From Homalodisca vitripennis (Eukaryota > Arthropoda > Insecta > Hemiptera > Cicadellidae), in NCBI RefSeq assembly GCF_021130785.1, contig NC_060209.1:22320001-22384000 (forward strand): DNA of 64,000 bases, written 5' to 3'. Each line of letters opens with the position of its first letter. Positions within the stretch are counted from its first letter, which is position 1. Positions 1 through 13,402 of the stretch are shown here, piece by piece. The notes beneath the pieces were generated by a model, which was not told the origin of the DNA, made no database searches, and saw only the letters and a list, made by a program, of their open reading frames with translations. Made by a program: the position numbers and the translations under genes.

Positions 1-1006
1 CGAAATTAAAAAATGGAATAGTTTAATACTGTTAATTATTAGAAATATTTAAATTACGTGAATGAAACTGGAACCAAGATTTCCCATTGAGTCTCTGTTA
101 ACCTTAAGTGCACATTAATATTTAAATAACGTATTAATTTTAAAATTTATTCATAATGAATATATGTTTATGTATTTTAAGTTGAAGTACATTTATTAAT
201 AAATACTATCAAAATCACTTTGGGGAAATTGTTTAATGTTAAATGTTGAACGAGTGGAACCGTTTTACGAGTACTAACCAGGAGATGCAACAGTTAATGA
301 ACAGGTGTTATTCAGTTGTAAAGTTAAGAAGATGGTACAAGAAAAACAAGCTATAATTAAAGGTAAGAAAAACATTTTTTATTTATTATAGAATTATGTA
401 TTACGTATTGGACAGTGTTTAGAATCCTAGAATATATTCTCTATTGTTTAATACCATATTGTATTATAGCTATTAAACTCGGATATACTGCGTGCATAAA
501 TCTATATGAAGTGCTACTCTTACTATCTGCCTGTACCTCGTTCATGGTCCAATCGTATATAATTTTATAAATTTAAAACATAGCTAGGAATATCGTTTAG
601 GAATATGTACAGCGCTTTAAACAAATGCCACTTTATATTTTTATCTCCGTTTAATTTTAGCATCTAACAATATTTACAGACTGGCTTTCATTTTGTTATG
701 TATTAACTTAGACATATTCATATTCTCTTAGGTCTCGTATAATTTATGTGTATTACTTAATCATATTCTTTAAACACTAAATACAAGATGGGAAAGATAT
801 AAATCGAATACACCCATTGCATAGAAAACACGTAAATGCGAATAAAAACATAAATTAAAACTAGATACAGTATTAATCTAGTTTAAACAAGCTTACTGTA
901 CTTTCTACAGCAATAAATGAAATTCAAATTAATATTATGACTTTAAAACGATTAGTTAAAATAATTTGACGCTTATCTTTAATCTATTTGTACATAAGTC
1001 AAACAC

Positions 1007-1012
<6 letters not shown>
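1..1012. other. AT-rich intergenic DNA, no gene seen
   Basis: AT-rich sequence with stop codons in all frames. No open frame of note, no tRNA-like box and no obvious repeat was found. Confidence 0.6.
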
Positions 1013-1053
<41 letters not shown>

Positions 1054-1054
1054 C

Positions 1055-1087
<33 letters not shown>

Positions 1088-1088
1088 C
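1013..1088. repeat. (AT)n microsatellite
   Basis: A nearly pure TA/AT run interrupted by a few ATAC units. It lies directly at the 3' side of the tRNA-like SINE that reads on the - strand, so it could have grown from that element's tail. Confidence 0.9.
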
Positions 1089-1930
<842 letters not shown>

Positions 1931-3335
1931 CAGCGCAATAGTGTATATTTACCAGGCGACTTCCAGAGTTATACAATACTAGTTATTAGAATTTCCTAGG
2001 ACAGCGCTCTGGTGGAGGCGGTGCGGTGGAACTTAGCGTGGATTACACGTTATGGTTATAACCTACAGCGCAATAGTGCATTTACCAGGCGACTTCCAGG
2101 GTTATACAATACTTGTTATTAGAATTTCCTAGGAAATCGCTCTGCTGGAGGCGACGCGACGGAACTTAGCGTGGATTACACATGTTATGTTTATAACCTA
2201 CAGCGCAATAGTGCATTTACCAGGCGACTTCCAGGGTTATACAATACTTGTTATTAGAATTTCCTAGGACAGCGCTATGGTGGAGGCGGTGCGGTGGAAC
2301 TTAGCGTGGATTACACGTTATGGTTATAACCTACAGCGCAATAGTGCATTTACCAGGCGACTTCCAGAGCTATACAATACTAGTTATTAGAATTTCCTAG
2401 GACAGCGCTATGGTGGAGGCGGTGCGGTGGAACTTAGCGTGGATTACACGTTATGGTTATAACCTACAGCGCAATAGTGCATTTACCAGGCGACTTCCAG
2501 GGTTATACAATACTTGTTATTAGAATTTCCTAGGAAATCGCTCTGCTGGAGGCGACGCGACGGAACTTAGCGTGGATTACACATGTTATGTTTATAACCT
2601 ACAGCGCAATAGTGCATTTACCAGGCGACTTCCAGGGTTATACAATACTTGTTATTAGAATTTCCTAGGACAGCGCTATGGTGGAGGCGGTGCGGTGGAA
2701 CTTAGCGTGGATTACACGTTATGGTTATAACCTACAGCGCAATAGTGCATTTACCAGGCGACTTCCAGAGCTATACAATACTAGTTATTAGAATTTCCTA
2801 GGAAATCGCTCTGCTGGAGGCGACGCGACGGAACTTAGCGTGGATTACACATGTTATGTTTATAACCTACAGCGCAATAGTGCATTTACCAGGCGACTTC
2901 CAGGGTTATACATTACTTGTTATTAGAATTTCCTAGGACAGCGCTGTGGTGGAGGCGGCGCGGCGGAACTTAGTGTGGATTACACATGTTATGTTTATAA
3001 CCTACAGCGCAATAGTGCATTTAACAGGCGACTTCCAGAGTTATACAATACTTGTTATTAGAATTTCCTAGGACAGCGCTCTGGTGGAGGCGGCGTGGTG
3101 GAACTTAGCGTGGATTACACATTTTATGTTTATAACCTACAGCGCAATAGTGCATTTACCAGGCGACTTCCAGAGTTATACAATACTTGTTATTAGAATT
3201 TCCTAGGACAGCACTCTGGTGGAGGCGCGACGCGACGGAAATTAGCGTGGATTACACATTTTATGTTTATAACCTACAGCGCAATCGTGCATTTACCAGG
3301 CGACTTCCAGAGTTGTACAGTACTTGTTATTAGAA
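1931..3335. repeat. Minisatellite, 133-137 bp unit, about 10.5 copies
   Basis: Units begin with CAGCGCAATAGTG at 1931, 2066, 2201, 2334, 2467, 2602, 2735, 2870, 3005, 3140 and 3277, then run through ACCAGGCGACTTCCAG, TTATTAGAATTTCCTAGGA and a GC-rich GGTGGAGGCGG part. Variants alternate: 'ACAGCGCTATGG...CACGTTATGG' versus 'AATCGCTCTGCTGG...CACATGTTATG'. The triplet of units from 2066 is repeated, in the same variant order, from 2467, giving a higher-order repeat of about 401 bp. The GC-rich half of each unit contrasts with the AT-rich surroundings. No coding frame runs through the array. Confidence 0.96.
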
Positions 3336-4000
3336 CGTATTTTAAAAAAGCTAATTTTATTATTAGCTTTAGTGAAGTATGTTTGTTTTAAAATGGTGGT
3401 CCTTTAAAAACATTTTTTTTATTATTAAGTGTTTTCATTGCACCTTAAATCTATTAAAATGATTACAGTTTTATACAACAATTTAAATGTATTACAGGTT
3501 AGCTATATAAAAATATTATCGGCCAATCCACATGTCGTCTTTAGCTAATTTCGCTCTCCATATATCATGTGGACAGAATGCCAATCATTTTTTACATCCC
3601 CCAAGTATTGTAGGCGAGTCACAAGACTACCCCTGGCCCAGTACACGGTGCAGCTGTGTATTGCAGTGGTATCATCTTCTTTTGCAGGCACGTAAGTCAG
3701 TAATTACGTCTGCAACATTAGTGAACACTATTACAGTTAGTCTCAAGAGAGGCAATTAGCTCCTTGAATTTGCAGGTATGCAAAGATACCAGGTGTAATA
3801 TCGTGACTCGGCTACAGACAGGAGAAAATTGTCTGTAAATCACACAAATGTTTACTAGAAGAGTAACATTGAGTAACAATACATGAAATAAACAAACAGA
3901 ACCACACTAAACATGGATAAATTGATGCAAAACAAAGAGAGACAAGCATACAACTCAAGCTCACCACTGCTTGAAAGATATGCATTGTGGAACCCTTGAT
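3336..4000. other. Intergenic DNA, no gene seen
   Basis: Contains one 75-codon open frame (3532..3759, +) with no recognisable domain and no splice or composition support. No repeats identified. Confidence 0.5.
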
Positions 4001-4208
4001 GTAAAGTAAATTAAAGTAAAGATGTCTTTTTACCAGGGCTAAGAAGGGCTAAGAAGTTAGGGCTAAGAAGCCCTCTCTAACACTTAACCTGGGGACCAAC
4101 GGCTTAAAGGTGACTTCCGAACCACCACCAACGGCCGGGCAGGCGGGCTGCTTGCTTGATCAAGTTATCTTGCGATAACCGTTTTACCCCCTACACTGCG
4201 CCATTGGC
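4001..4208 (-). mobile_element. 5S rRNA-derived SINE, copy 1, promoter region deleted
   Basis: Same family as 16879..17122 and 26688..26893. Read on the - strand it has the CAGTGTAG...GGTAA start, the AAGATAAC block, the CAGCCCGCCTGCCCGG block and the AGCCCTAACTTC part, ending in a TTTACTTTAA-type tail. Compared with the other copies about 56 bp are missing between the two blocks, precisely the 5S-like internal promoter segment. The break falls at a shared TTGC, as expected of a microhomology deletion. The AGGGCTAAGAAG motif near 4037..4070 is duplicated. Confidence 0.8.
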
Positions 4209-5520
4209 TGTGGAATCTTTAGGAGGAGTGAACTGTATCAAATAAATGTAAAAATAATTTAAAACGAATATTTTGGTGTGATTAGCACTAATCTTCAATG
4301 AGACTGGAAGTGGCGGAGGGTGCACTATGTCCATGAAGCGCGGCTGTAGTGAAGAGATGATGACTAAAAACATTCGCGTTGTAATTAATCGTTCAGTATA
4401 AAATGCATATACAAAAACAAAATTTTACTAAGACTTTGATAAGGGTGTGAGCAGTGAGTAAGCATGTTATGTTCATTGGTAGCGGAGCTGGAATCGCCGA
4501 TTTGAATAGATAAGCCGTTAGAGGCGCTTCTGGTGGGGTTTAAGGAAACTACATTTCGTCTATGTACGCGTCTATAGACCAGTAGGCCTGGTACAGTCGG
4601 TCACGTTTTACAAAGTGGTCGAAGAAATTAATAACGTTATTAATTCAATACCCACATGAAAATCTTTAAAATACACTCCACGGCTCTTATGAAGAGCGAA
4701 AATTAAAATGTTGAGTACCTTCTTAATAATTGAGTACCAAACTCATATTACCACAAAATTTGGGTCTATTCATTAGTTATACGTACTCTAAACTAAATGT
4801 TTCAACACTTATATATGAAACTTATAAAAAGATTCAAATCAGTAAACCAAGTTAAATATTCCATTAAATGAATTCATTATTTGATAAATTCGCCCATTTA
4901 CTGATAAATGTAACGATTAAGTTTTATTATTTGGATTCCCAATTTTTATGGTTTGTACGAAACAAATAAAGAAGGTATGCTAAAATTACAATTAAGTTAG
5001 TTACGTTTCCAAAAACGGTGTTCGAACCGTTGCTCGATAAATCAAGGCTTGAAACAACAAAGATTAGCGGTAAGATAAATCCTCGCTCGCCTTCAGACGT
5101 GTATAATTAATTCTTAAGAGCTAGGATGCTCACTTGAGCCACTTTGACGGAAGTTGCCCTTGAGGGAAGTAGTAGTTCTTCATCGTACAAACACTCAGAG
5201 TACTTCCTGTCTTTCCCTTTCTTTCGCACACTGCGATTATTTTATTAAAATGCAATAAATCTCATCCAGATACATTTTAGCGTTTATTTTCATAATAATA
5301 TTCACTAATTAGTAGACCTACTTTTCTAAAGGATATTAAATACCCATATCCTATTTTTATAGATATTGAAGTAAATAGTGTTAATAACACTTTAATAAGT
5401 TATTAATATACTGAATTATTGATTGATTAAATAATTATTCAGTTCGCAGGTAATATACGTTGTGCAACTGACAAAACAATTTGACTCACTGATTATAAAA
5501 GTACATCGAAAGCCGTTTTG
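4209..5520. other. Intergenic DNA, no gene seen
   Basis: AT-rich with a few GC-richer patches (about 4440..4620 and 5080..5220). Nothing recognisable as coding, RNA or a known repeat. Confidence 0.5.
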
Positions 5521-5960
5521 AAATTTCTTGGATTTTTCAGGAAATTTCCACGTGGTCTCCGTAAGCTCTCCGAGCATATAGGATCACTTGTGTCTGGATT
5601 CAACTTGAATCTTTTGATAACTACAGATCTATACAAGGGGGAAAATTGGTAAGGCCTTTTTGTATCTTATTGCCTCTAGATGGTTGATATCTATAGAATT
5701 TCCGGACCTTTGAAAGTTATTCTACATAAAGTGCTTCCAGTCGATACTATATGGCCTGTATACGATACGAGCGAATAGAAGTTTTAAAGCCCTTTGGCCC
5801 TGGAAATTCTGGTATCTTTTCGACAAATGTAAGCGTCTGGCTTTATCAGAGTTTCTGATATTCGAAAATTTGCCGCTTTTGGAAGCTTTCGGCTGCTAGG
5901 AAATTGCAGCAATCGAAACGCTTCCAGAATTTCAGCCATTGAGAAAAGGAGAGTTCCTAG
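5521..5960. repeat. Degenerate GAAGTTTC/CCAGA-motif block
   Basis: Irregularly spaced, diverged copies of short words such as GAAATTTCC, CTTCCAG, GAAGTTTTA, GAATTTCCGGACC and GGAAGCTTTC. The word set is shared with blocks at 53281..53850, 60080..60800 and 61491..62500. No clean period is visible by eye, so this is a decayed array or a shared ancient repeat. Confidence is limited by the lack of an alignment. Confidence 0.4.
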
Positions 5961-7269
5961 TCATAGTTTGAAACCATGAATTCAGAATACATTCATACCA
6001 CCTGAACTGATCATTGTATACGATTAAAACTCATCCACTTGTCAACCGTAACCTTACAATAACTCTCCTTTTCTATTAAACCTCTAATATCAATTTAAAT
6101 TTAAATATTACGGCCTGGAATATTACAACACCCAATAACATTCCTCAATTATATTTTTTTAATAAAATAGTTGTTTAAGTTTTATTAACGTGAGTATTAA
6201 TTAAAAATAACTTGCATAAAATTGTTCCTTAGGAAAACGTTATTGTCTGGATCTCAGACCATTTAGACCAATTACTGCTAATTATTAAAACTTTATCCAT
6301 AAAACGTTAATGGTAATTCTTTTTGTCAAATTCCACGAATTCATAAAACTGTTGTGGTTGTCGCGTATAGGCGCGTATCTTGTTGGCTTGAAAGCATTTT
6401 AGTACTACTCTTAATTAAGAGTAACAAAGTGTGTACAATCTAACACTTTATTATTGTGGTCTAAATCATTCCGGAGAGTAATAGTTTCGAGTTGGACAAT
6501 TTCAGCTGTGTTCAACTGCACTCCCTTGTCTCAAAGAGCATTTAGTAGCCATCCCCGGTTACCCAGAACCTTAAGTCACTACGTTTGGATAGGCCCAACA
6601 CGGAATAGAAACCTGTAATATAGTTGTAGAACTTATGCCGATCTATAGTCAATAGTTAATAGTCAAGTATTTATTGGGGAGATAAAAAGTACATTTGTAT
6701 AGCAAACGTCAAGAATCTAATAATTTTGACACACATGTCACATCGAACTCTCATTTATACATACATTTTGACCCTCACTCTGCTCCATACATAGCCATTT
6801 TTTCCCACCTCAATTTGAGAGTAAAGGTCTGTCCCACCTCAGATCTTCATAAAGGTCTGTCAAAACAATATGTATTTTAATAAATACAGAGTAGTGTAAA
6901 GTACCTAAAAGGTATTCTTATAATTAAAAAAGCAAACGTTAAGGGTAACAAAAGAGATGTTTATTGTAATCCTCACTCCTCTACCAAAGTCATTAAAATG
7001 TTTTAAATTGAACTAGAGTTAAAGCCTGTAGTTGCCTTAATAATTTTGATAAAATGTAGGACAGTTTGAACATACTTTAATTTATTACCTGAATTCTAAT
7101 AAACAACGATTGAAAAGGTGTTTTGTTCTTTAATCAAGTTTTAATATTTATCACTCAATCAATCAATCAATATTGAATGTATTTTTTGAGAAATCTATTT
7201 TTTTGTTTTGGGTTTTTAAAATTATGAGATCCCAACCAAGAATAGGTTTCTTTCAATACAATACAAAAC
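5961..7269. other. Intergenic DNA, no gene seen
   Basis: AT-rich. A 61-codon open frame at 6695..6880 (+) has no recognisable domain. A short AATC run lies near 7152..7170. Confidence 0.5.
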
Positions 7270-7540
7270 GAAAATAGAAAAAATTCCCTTGCCCACTGGG
7301 ATCTCTCCCCTAGTGCTTTTGTTACCTTTGCACAGAATTGTGTATCGGAACTTCTTTTATCGCGGAGTGCTCACCACATCTTCGGACTTGTAGTATCTCT
7401 CCCCGGCCCTTCCCCCTCAAACCTGCACCTTGCCGTGGTGAGGGGGCTTACAGGCCCACAGGGCTTAACGAAGCAGTCATCCATCAGAGCACTCCGCTCT
7501 CCATCCTCAAATAGAACATTACTGACCCGTATCCAAATTA
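7270..7540. mobile_element. GC-rich fragment resembling a LINE leader
   Basis: A GC-rich island in AT-rich DNA holding CCTGCACCTTGCCGTGGTGAG (about 7421..7442) followed by GGGGGCTTACAGGCCC. Similar 'CTTGCCGTGGTG' strings are common in insect non-LTR retrotransposon leaders; that link is from general knowledge and not shown here. No open frame survives. Confidence 0.3.
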
Positions 7541-9620
7541 TCTGCTACCTATGACGTGTACCACGCCATCAGGTCAATGATAACCACATTGCTACTACAC
7601 TGTCAATAACTACACTACATCATAAACTCGCTAAATCATATAAAAAAAGTTCTTTAAATTAACTTAACCTTTCTATTTTAATAAATTTGGCACCTAAATA
7701 TATATACATCGCATTATTCTTCCTACTAAAAAATATTTAATAAAGTATAATTAAATTATGATTTTTTATATCCTCATCTAATCAAAGTAACAAGATATTA
7801 CGAACCGTACTTTTGTTTATCAGACTGGAAGTACTCTCAAAAAGATCAGAGATTTCTCCCCGCGCGGTAAATATTGTACGGCACGTGTACCACCCCCGGT
7901 CATCGCCCTACCCCTTCCACTCGGTCACCTATCTAGAAAGTGCCAAACTGCCTCGAGCAATTCTTTTCTCCTTACTTACTTGACTCTGTTTCTTTTTTAA
8001 TTTCACCTGACACTTTGTACCGTGCACAATACTTGTCCGTCACTTACACACACTCATATTAAAATTAACACCCTGACCGCAATTTTCACCCAATCAGTGT
8101 ATGGTGGTAAAATGTCACTAACCCGTTCTCTTCCAGCTTGTGGCAGTTGTCTTATAAAAATTTATAACACAGCTGTCACGTATTAGTAATAAGTTTTATT
8201 GAGGGAGGAAGACTGAATTTAATTTTTAAGATTCTATTGTGATACATGACCGTTTATTGTTATATGGTGTCTTAGACATGTGATTAATACGATGTTCTGT
8301 TGCAGCACTAATCTTTTCCCTTTTCAGGATATGTTTAATACTTGTTTGCATCATGCAATAAGCGTTGGGTCCCGGGTGGGGTTGAATAAGAATTGTTTTA
8401 ATCGTTTGAGTGTTTAAGGCAAGGGGTGTCGTCTCGCATCTTGATGACGGACGTGTCCTTGGCCCGGTTGGGCGGCAAGGGGTAGGACCTGTTGCATGAA
8501 CCAATCGATATTCATATCCTCGTGATTGCAAAGTATTATCTGTAGAATACAGATAATGGGTTCAATCATTTGTATGGGTATCGATTGGTACATTGCTCAG
8601 GAGAGGGGAACAGCTTGATTGGTAAGATGGATCTAACTCAAACAGAGTTAATTAAAAGTTAAAAATTAGCACCAGAATAGGAAAGCTCAGGTTATTCATA
8701 CACAGTAAAGTTACATATAACATAACTTTTTCATACCACACAATGAGTACCTTAAAACACACACATAAGTATTTACCACAACCACAACGCCCACTACATG
8801 CAAATGTATCCCCAGTTTTTTATTACACTGTTAGGTGTAGCACAGGTCTATACTACACAACACTTTATTAACTTTTACAAACCCACAGTATACATTAAGT
8901 ATTTAAACGTATTTCTGCCAGTAAATTAAGTGCTAAAATATAGTGTTAAAAACTTAGCACACAAAATATATCTTAGAACGTTTAAAGTAATATACTGTAA
9001 TTTTTTATTTCCAATAATGGCGTTAAATAAGTCCAAACTTGATGGAAAATACACATTCATTTGTATTCTAATCACAGCCATGTATGTATGTTCATATTAA
9101 ACTTCTCGGAATCCTTCTTATTCAAAAACTGTTCATTATATTAGAGCGCGAAAATACGCGTAATATGTAAACTCCAAAACTTAAAGACTTATCTTAAATA
9201 ATAGGAAAGCTGATGTAATTTTCGTGACGAAAGCTTTGCATTTTCGTGACTCCTGACTCATTTTGTGATACTAGTACGGTGCGTTTTCTGTTAGCACTTT
9301 TTAGCATTTTAGCACGCGTAAATTACTTGAATTTTAAACATGTAATATATGCATCAACAAAGGTTTGTGCATAAATCATGTTAATATGTAAAATTAAGTA
9401 CTCAGACTCTAAACATGACGTTAGAAAAATCGTTCGAAAGTTAAGCATTTTAAAATAAAAATATTTGAGATAAAAATATTGTAAGTGTATAGGATATTCG
9501 TGAAACTATTTAAAAAAGAATAATTATTTTTGTAACATTCCAAACTTTTACTGTTGGGCACTCTCAGTTTTACATTACACCTTACGTACACCATCCACAC
9601 AAAATAGACAGGCAACATCG
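7541..9620. other. Intergenic DNA, no gene seen
   Basis: Mostly AT-rich, with GC-richer patches at about 7855..7950 and 8370..8540. A 101-codon open frame at 8226..8531 (-) is low-complexity Pro/Thr/Arg at its start, with no recognisable domain or splice context, so I do not call it a gene. Confidence 0.45.
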
Positions 9621-9872
9621 TTGATCCTGCATACTTGCCTACACTATGTATCTGTTAGCAGGCAAGGCCCGTGCCCAACCCTTACTTGGCCCAACCAGTC
9701 TACGGCCGGTACGCCCTCTAGAGACCTGGCAACATCGCTCCAAATCACCGCCCAACGCCCAACCGCCCAACAGCTAGCCCACCACCTTACCTCCGCTTCA
9801 CTCTGGCTATGTAGTTTTACTGTATCGTCTAGACAGACGCTATTCAACTGTTGCAACCTTTCATCCAATTAG
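9621..9872. other. GC-rich patch open on both strands, unassigned
   Basis: A 250-bp GC-rich patch with a 83-codon frame on + and a 74-codon frame on -. The sequence contains CCCAACGCCCAACCGCCCAAC, a short CCCAAC-type direct repeat. The - frame is Trp-rich (RWWASCWAVGRWAVIW). No domain is recognised. It could be a TE remnant or a lone exon; neither can be shown. Confidence 0.25.
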
Positions 9873-12330
9873 TAGAGCCTTTACCGATAAGACCCCCAGT
9901 CTATGTTTAGACCAATTAATTAATAATTGATCTGAATTCGGAAATATCTGTGTGTACTCGAGTCTACTGTTCAAGCTTATCAACAGTGGTTTTCAAGTCG
10001 TTGTCACGACTGAAGTTTTCTCTATCACATTTTACTGGCAAAGCCTCTAGATGACGCCTCAATGTCGCTGAGCCGACACCAAGGACAATAATAGGCCCTG
10101 AGTACCCGTATATAAGATGATATATTTTTAATATTTCTACATGTTTTTCGAGAGTCTGGCCTCGGCCTAAGGCCGGACTGGTCGAAATCGGCGCTTCCTC
10201 ACCGCTTTACGTCAACTGACCGACAATACTCCGACAATAACTAGGGTGCAACGCTAGAGTTACATTAGACTTCTGAGTGTGCTTATTCTATACAGTCCGA
10301 ACTGTAAAGTCAATTTGTGGTCAAGTTACATGTTAGTCTAGCTCCTCAAGCCTTAACTCCGCTCAACGTCTCTGTATGTAACGAGGAAAAGAATCAATAG
10401 TTTTAAGGTGTGTTTAAGTACGGTAAGATTTTGTGAGTCCTTCATCACGTTGTTAACGCACATGTGAAATGGTTTATTCTAAACTGTTAGCCCTTGGTAG
10501 TTGATTTTTAGCCTAATGAAATGAGCTACCAAGTCATCCCGTAGATAGAGTTCTAATCGATCATATCGTTCACCATATCCCCCGTGTTATTGTAATCGAG
10601 ACTCGTATACCAGCTGTAAACATTGTAATGGACCCCTTATGTAGTTAGTGGTGAATTTACAATTGCCTATACCTCGTTTCATCTCCGTTCCTTCAATCGA
10701 CGAGTTGGATTTAGGCCTAAAAATCCAAGTTTCGGGATTGACGGAAGTACTTATTCTCAAGGTCCAGACTGATGTAGGTAAATTTAACTAGAACAGTGTA
10801 ATAACTTGATTTAAAGTAATATTCTAATACATCATTACGTTTGTAGAAATTCAATTCAATATCGATGAATGGTTAGTTGAAAGTCTATGAAATCTTTTTA
10901 ATTTCATGGGATCCTTTCAGCGTACTGTATTTTGTTGTAATTAAATGCCAGATGCGTTCATTAAACAATTAGTTTACTCCGTACATCGTTTCTTATAAAT
11001 TAGAAAGCTCGATTCTTCAAGAATGTTCAATAGATTATCGCAACTCTACATTTTTATCTTAGCACTTGGAAAGTATTACTACGGCATATTATCAGTAAAT
11101 ATTTCAAATTTCTAGGATCTTGATATGGATAGTGATATTTACATTAATTCTCAATGCTTACTGTAATGATATGTTTAGAACCTGCTACTATATTCCTTTT
11201 TATCTGTCAGGAAAATAAATATAGGCCTAATATTTATTTTTCTGAATTTATGGGTGCTTTTGATTATCTTTTACTGAATACGTTGTTAGAAATTCTAAGA
11301 TAGAGAAAAATTTGTATCCATCTCAAACTAATTATTGTGTATACAATCAATTTCTTCCACTTTCTTAGAATTAGTTAAGGTTAGGCTATCAAATGTTCAG
11401 GGTACTCTAATATTCTATTTCATCAAAGATTAATTATAAGTTTAAATACTACTATATCAAGAAATGTTTGAATATAAACTATATCAACAAACATAATGAA
11501 CCATATCAAAGATTATTTTTGTACAAATATTCACCATCATTTTCTTAAAGAGCATATTATGTAAATGATCTGGTGAAAGTTCAAGTGGCAATTAGTGTAA
11601 TAATATATTTTTATGGTGTAAATTATTCGCTACAAGAAGCAAATTTTCGATCAATACATTGCTTACTGATCATTTACAAATTGGTTTATTCTTTCCATGC
11701 TGCTTATAGCTAATGCGCTAAAACTAAGCTATACCAATATATGAGCATTAATTTTTAAAGATGCAAAAATCTTGACTTTTTAAATAATTCATTTGAAATA
11801 TAGTATCGTTCATATTGAAGATATTTTTAAACATTTTTACATCAGTTGCCAATATTATTTTAACTATGAACAATGATCAAAGGTAATAATGTTTTTATTT
11901 ATAAAATTTGTTTTAAATAAATACAATTTTGCAGGAGCAAACAGAACACTTTATAGTACATTTACTGTATTCATAATGACTATTAATAATCAATAATTTT
12001 GTTGTAACCGGTTTCGTGGCCTAAGAAACCTGTAGGTAGTGTCTATTGATCATTGTTGTGTCTCCATCAGATCATATGGTTCCACTGAGTTACTCTGTAA
12101 GATCTATGACACTGACAATAACAAAGTGTAATTTAGAAGAACAATAATGTAAGGACAATAAGTTCTCCCGACAATAAATACGCAGCTGTTGCTGCACCCA
12201 ATATGTGTATTCATTTTATTATTATTAATGCTGAAATATATTGCATTCAACTCACTCCATTGTTTGATTGACTTGACCTGTACTACTATATCGCGCTGCC
12301 GTACTTGTTTTTAGCAGACTTTGTACACTT
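9873..12330. other. Intergenic DNA, no gene seen
   Basis: AT-rich. Small GC stem CGGCCTAAGGCCG near 10154. No open frame, SINE or tandem repeat recognised. Confidence 0.5.
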
Positions 12331-12800
12331 TTTTTGTTCTCTTAGGACAAGAACCTTAGATATAGCACTCTTCTTTGCGGTTCTTCCGGAATGATAGGAT
12401 ATTCTGGATGGGTAAGGTTCTGGGTAGGGGTCGCCTCTTGTCAAGATCCATCTGGAAGAATTAGGGCACTAATCTATGTTCCCTCAGAGGTAAAGAGAGC
12501 CAGCTGTGAACCAGCCTCTCCAGTCTAAGCACACATAAGGTGGTACATCCTTATGTCTAGGCTAGCAAAAATCTTTCACTCTTAGGGAACAAACCCACCA
12601 ACTCTAGTAGTCTCCCGCAGTAGACTAGACCTGTCGAATTACACTTGCACCACAGAATCTCGACATTTGCGGTTAGTTATGTGCCACTCCAGGATATCCA
12701 CAAGGTTAGGCAAATTTTAGTGGCACATCGGTTTTTGCTGTGCCCAGTGTCAGTTGAACTGGAAAGTATAAACCAGCCAGAAGCGAACCCTACAGGGATA
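12331..12800. repeat. Dispersed repeat, copy A (about 470 bp)
   Basis: Colinear with 20776..21211 over its whole length. Shared words include GTTCTCTTAGGACAAGA, GAACCAGCCTCTCCAGTC, CTTAGGGAAC, AGAATCTCGACATTTGCGG, CACATCGGTTTTTGCTGT and TATAAACCAGCCAGA. Neither copy keeps a long open frame. The family is unclassified; a LINE leader or a non-autonomous element are both possible. Confidence 0.8.
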
Positions 12801-13081
12801 GAATATCTGGTTTTCTATTATGGAAGCATGAAAAATATTGATTTTTGTCTAAAATTTAAATCATATAGACTAATTGAGCAGATATAAATAAATGTATCAA
12901 ATTGATTTACAAACACAATTTTTGTTCAGTTTTGAAACAGCTTTGTTATTGATTTTGATAATGTATCCTGTTACAAGGAAGGTGACAATCTATTAAATAA
13001 ACCAATACAATGGAGTAACTACAGAAATTAGGAATTTAGGAGAGCCAGTTAACAAAATATCCGGGTGTTCACATGAACCAG

Positions 13082-13402
13082 GTGGTTTAATATTCTTGTC
13101 TTGGCTGAAGTTGTGAAAGTTAAACTTAGTAAATTAATACTGGGCTTAATAAATAGCTTTTAAGGTAGTTAGTGACTCTTCAAATACAATGGAGGATGGT
13201 CTAACAATTTAAAAATAATGTACATCTAGAGCTATGCTTACGCTCAATTTCCCACCCAACTCCTTGTAGACCATTCTCCATTGGATGTGAAGAGTCAATA
13301 ACTACTTTAAAAGCTATTTCTTAAGCCCAGTATTCATTTACTAAGTTTAACTTTCACAACTTCAGCCAAGAAAATATACGTATATTTAAACCATTTAGAA
13401 CA
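13082..13402. mobile_element. Fold-back element with about 110-bp inverted arms
   Basis: The left arm (13082..13205) and right arm (13258..13402) are inverted copies: CTTGGCTGAAGTTGTGAAAG on the left matches CTTTCACAACTTCAGCCAAG on the right, and GGGCTTAATAAATAGC matches GCTATTTCTTAAGCCC with small changes. The loop is about 52 bp. There is no coding capacity, so this is a MITE or fold-back element. Ends and target duplication could not be fixed by eye. Confidence 0.78.

Noticed and set aside
3532..3759. 75-codon + strand frame as a gene
   Set aside because: Expected by chance in this much sequence and lacks any recognisable feature.
8226..8531. 101-codon - strand frame as a gene
   Set aside because: No domain, no splice sites and no composition shift typical of the one convincing gene here.
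12005..12080. GGTTTCTTAGGCCACGAAACCGG (on the - strand, in parts) as another hammerhead-like core
   Set aside because: A CTGATGG lies upstream but too far away and without a stem closing directly onto GAAA, so the layout does not fit.
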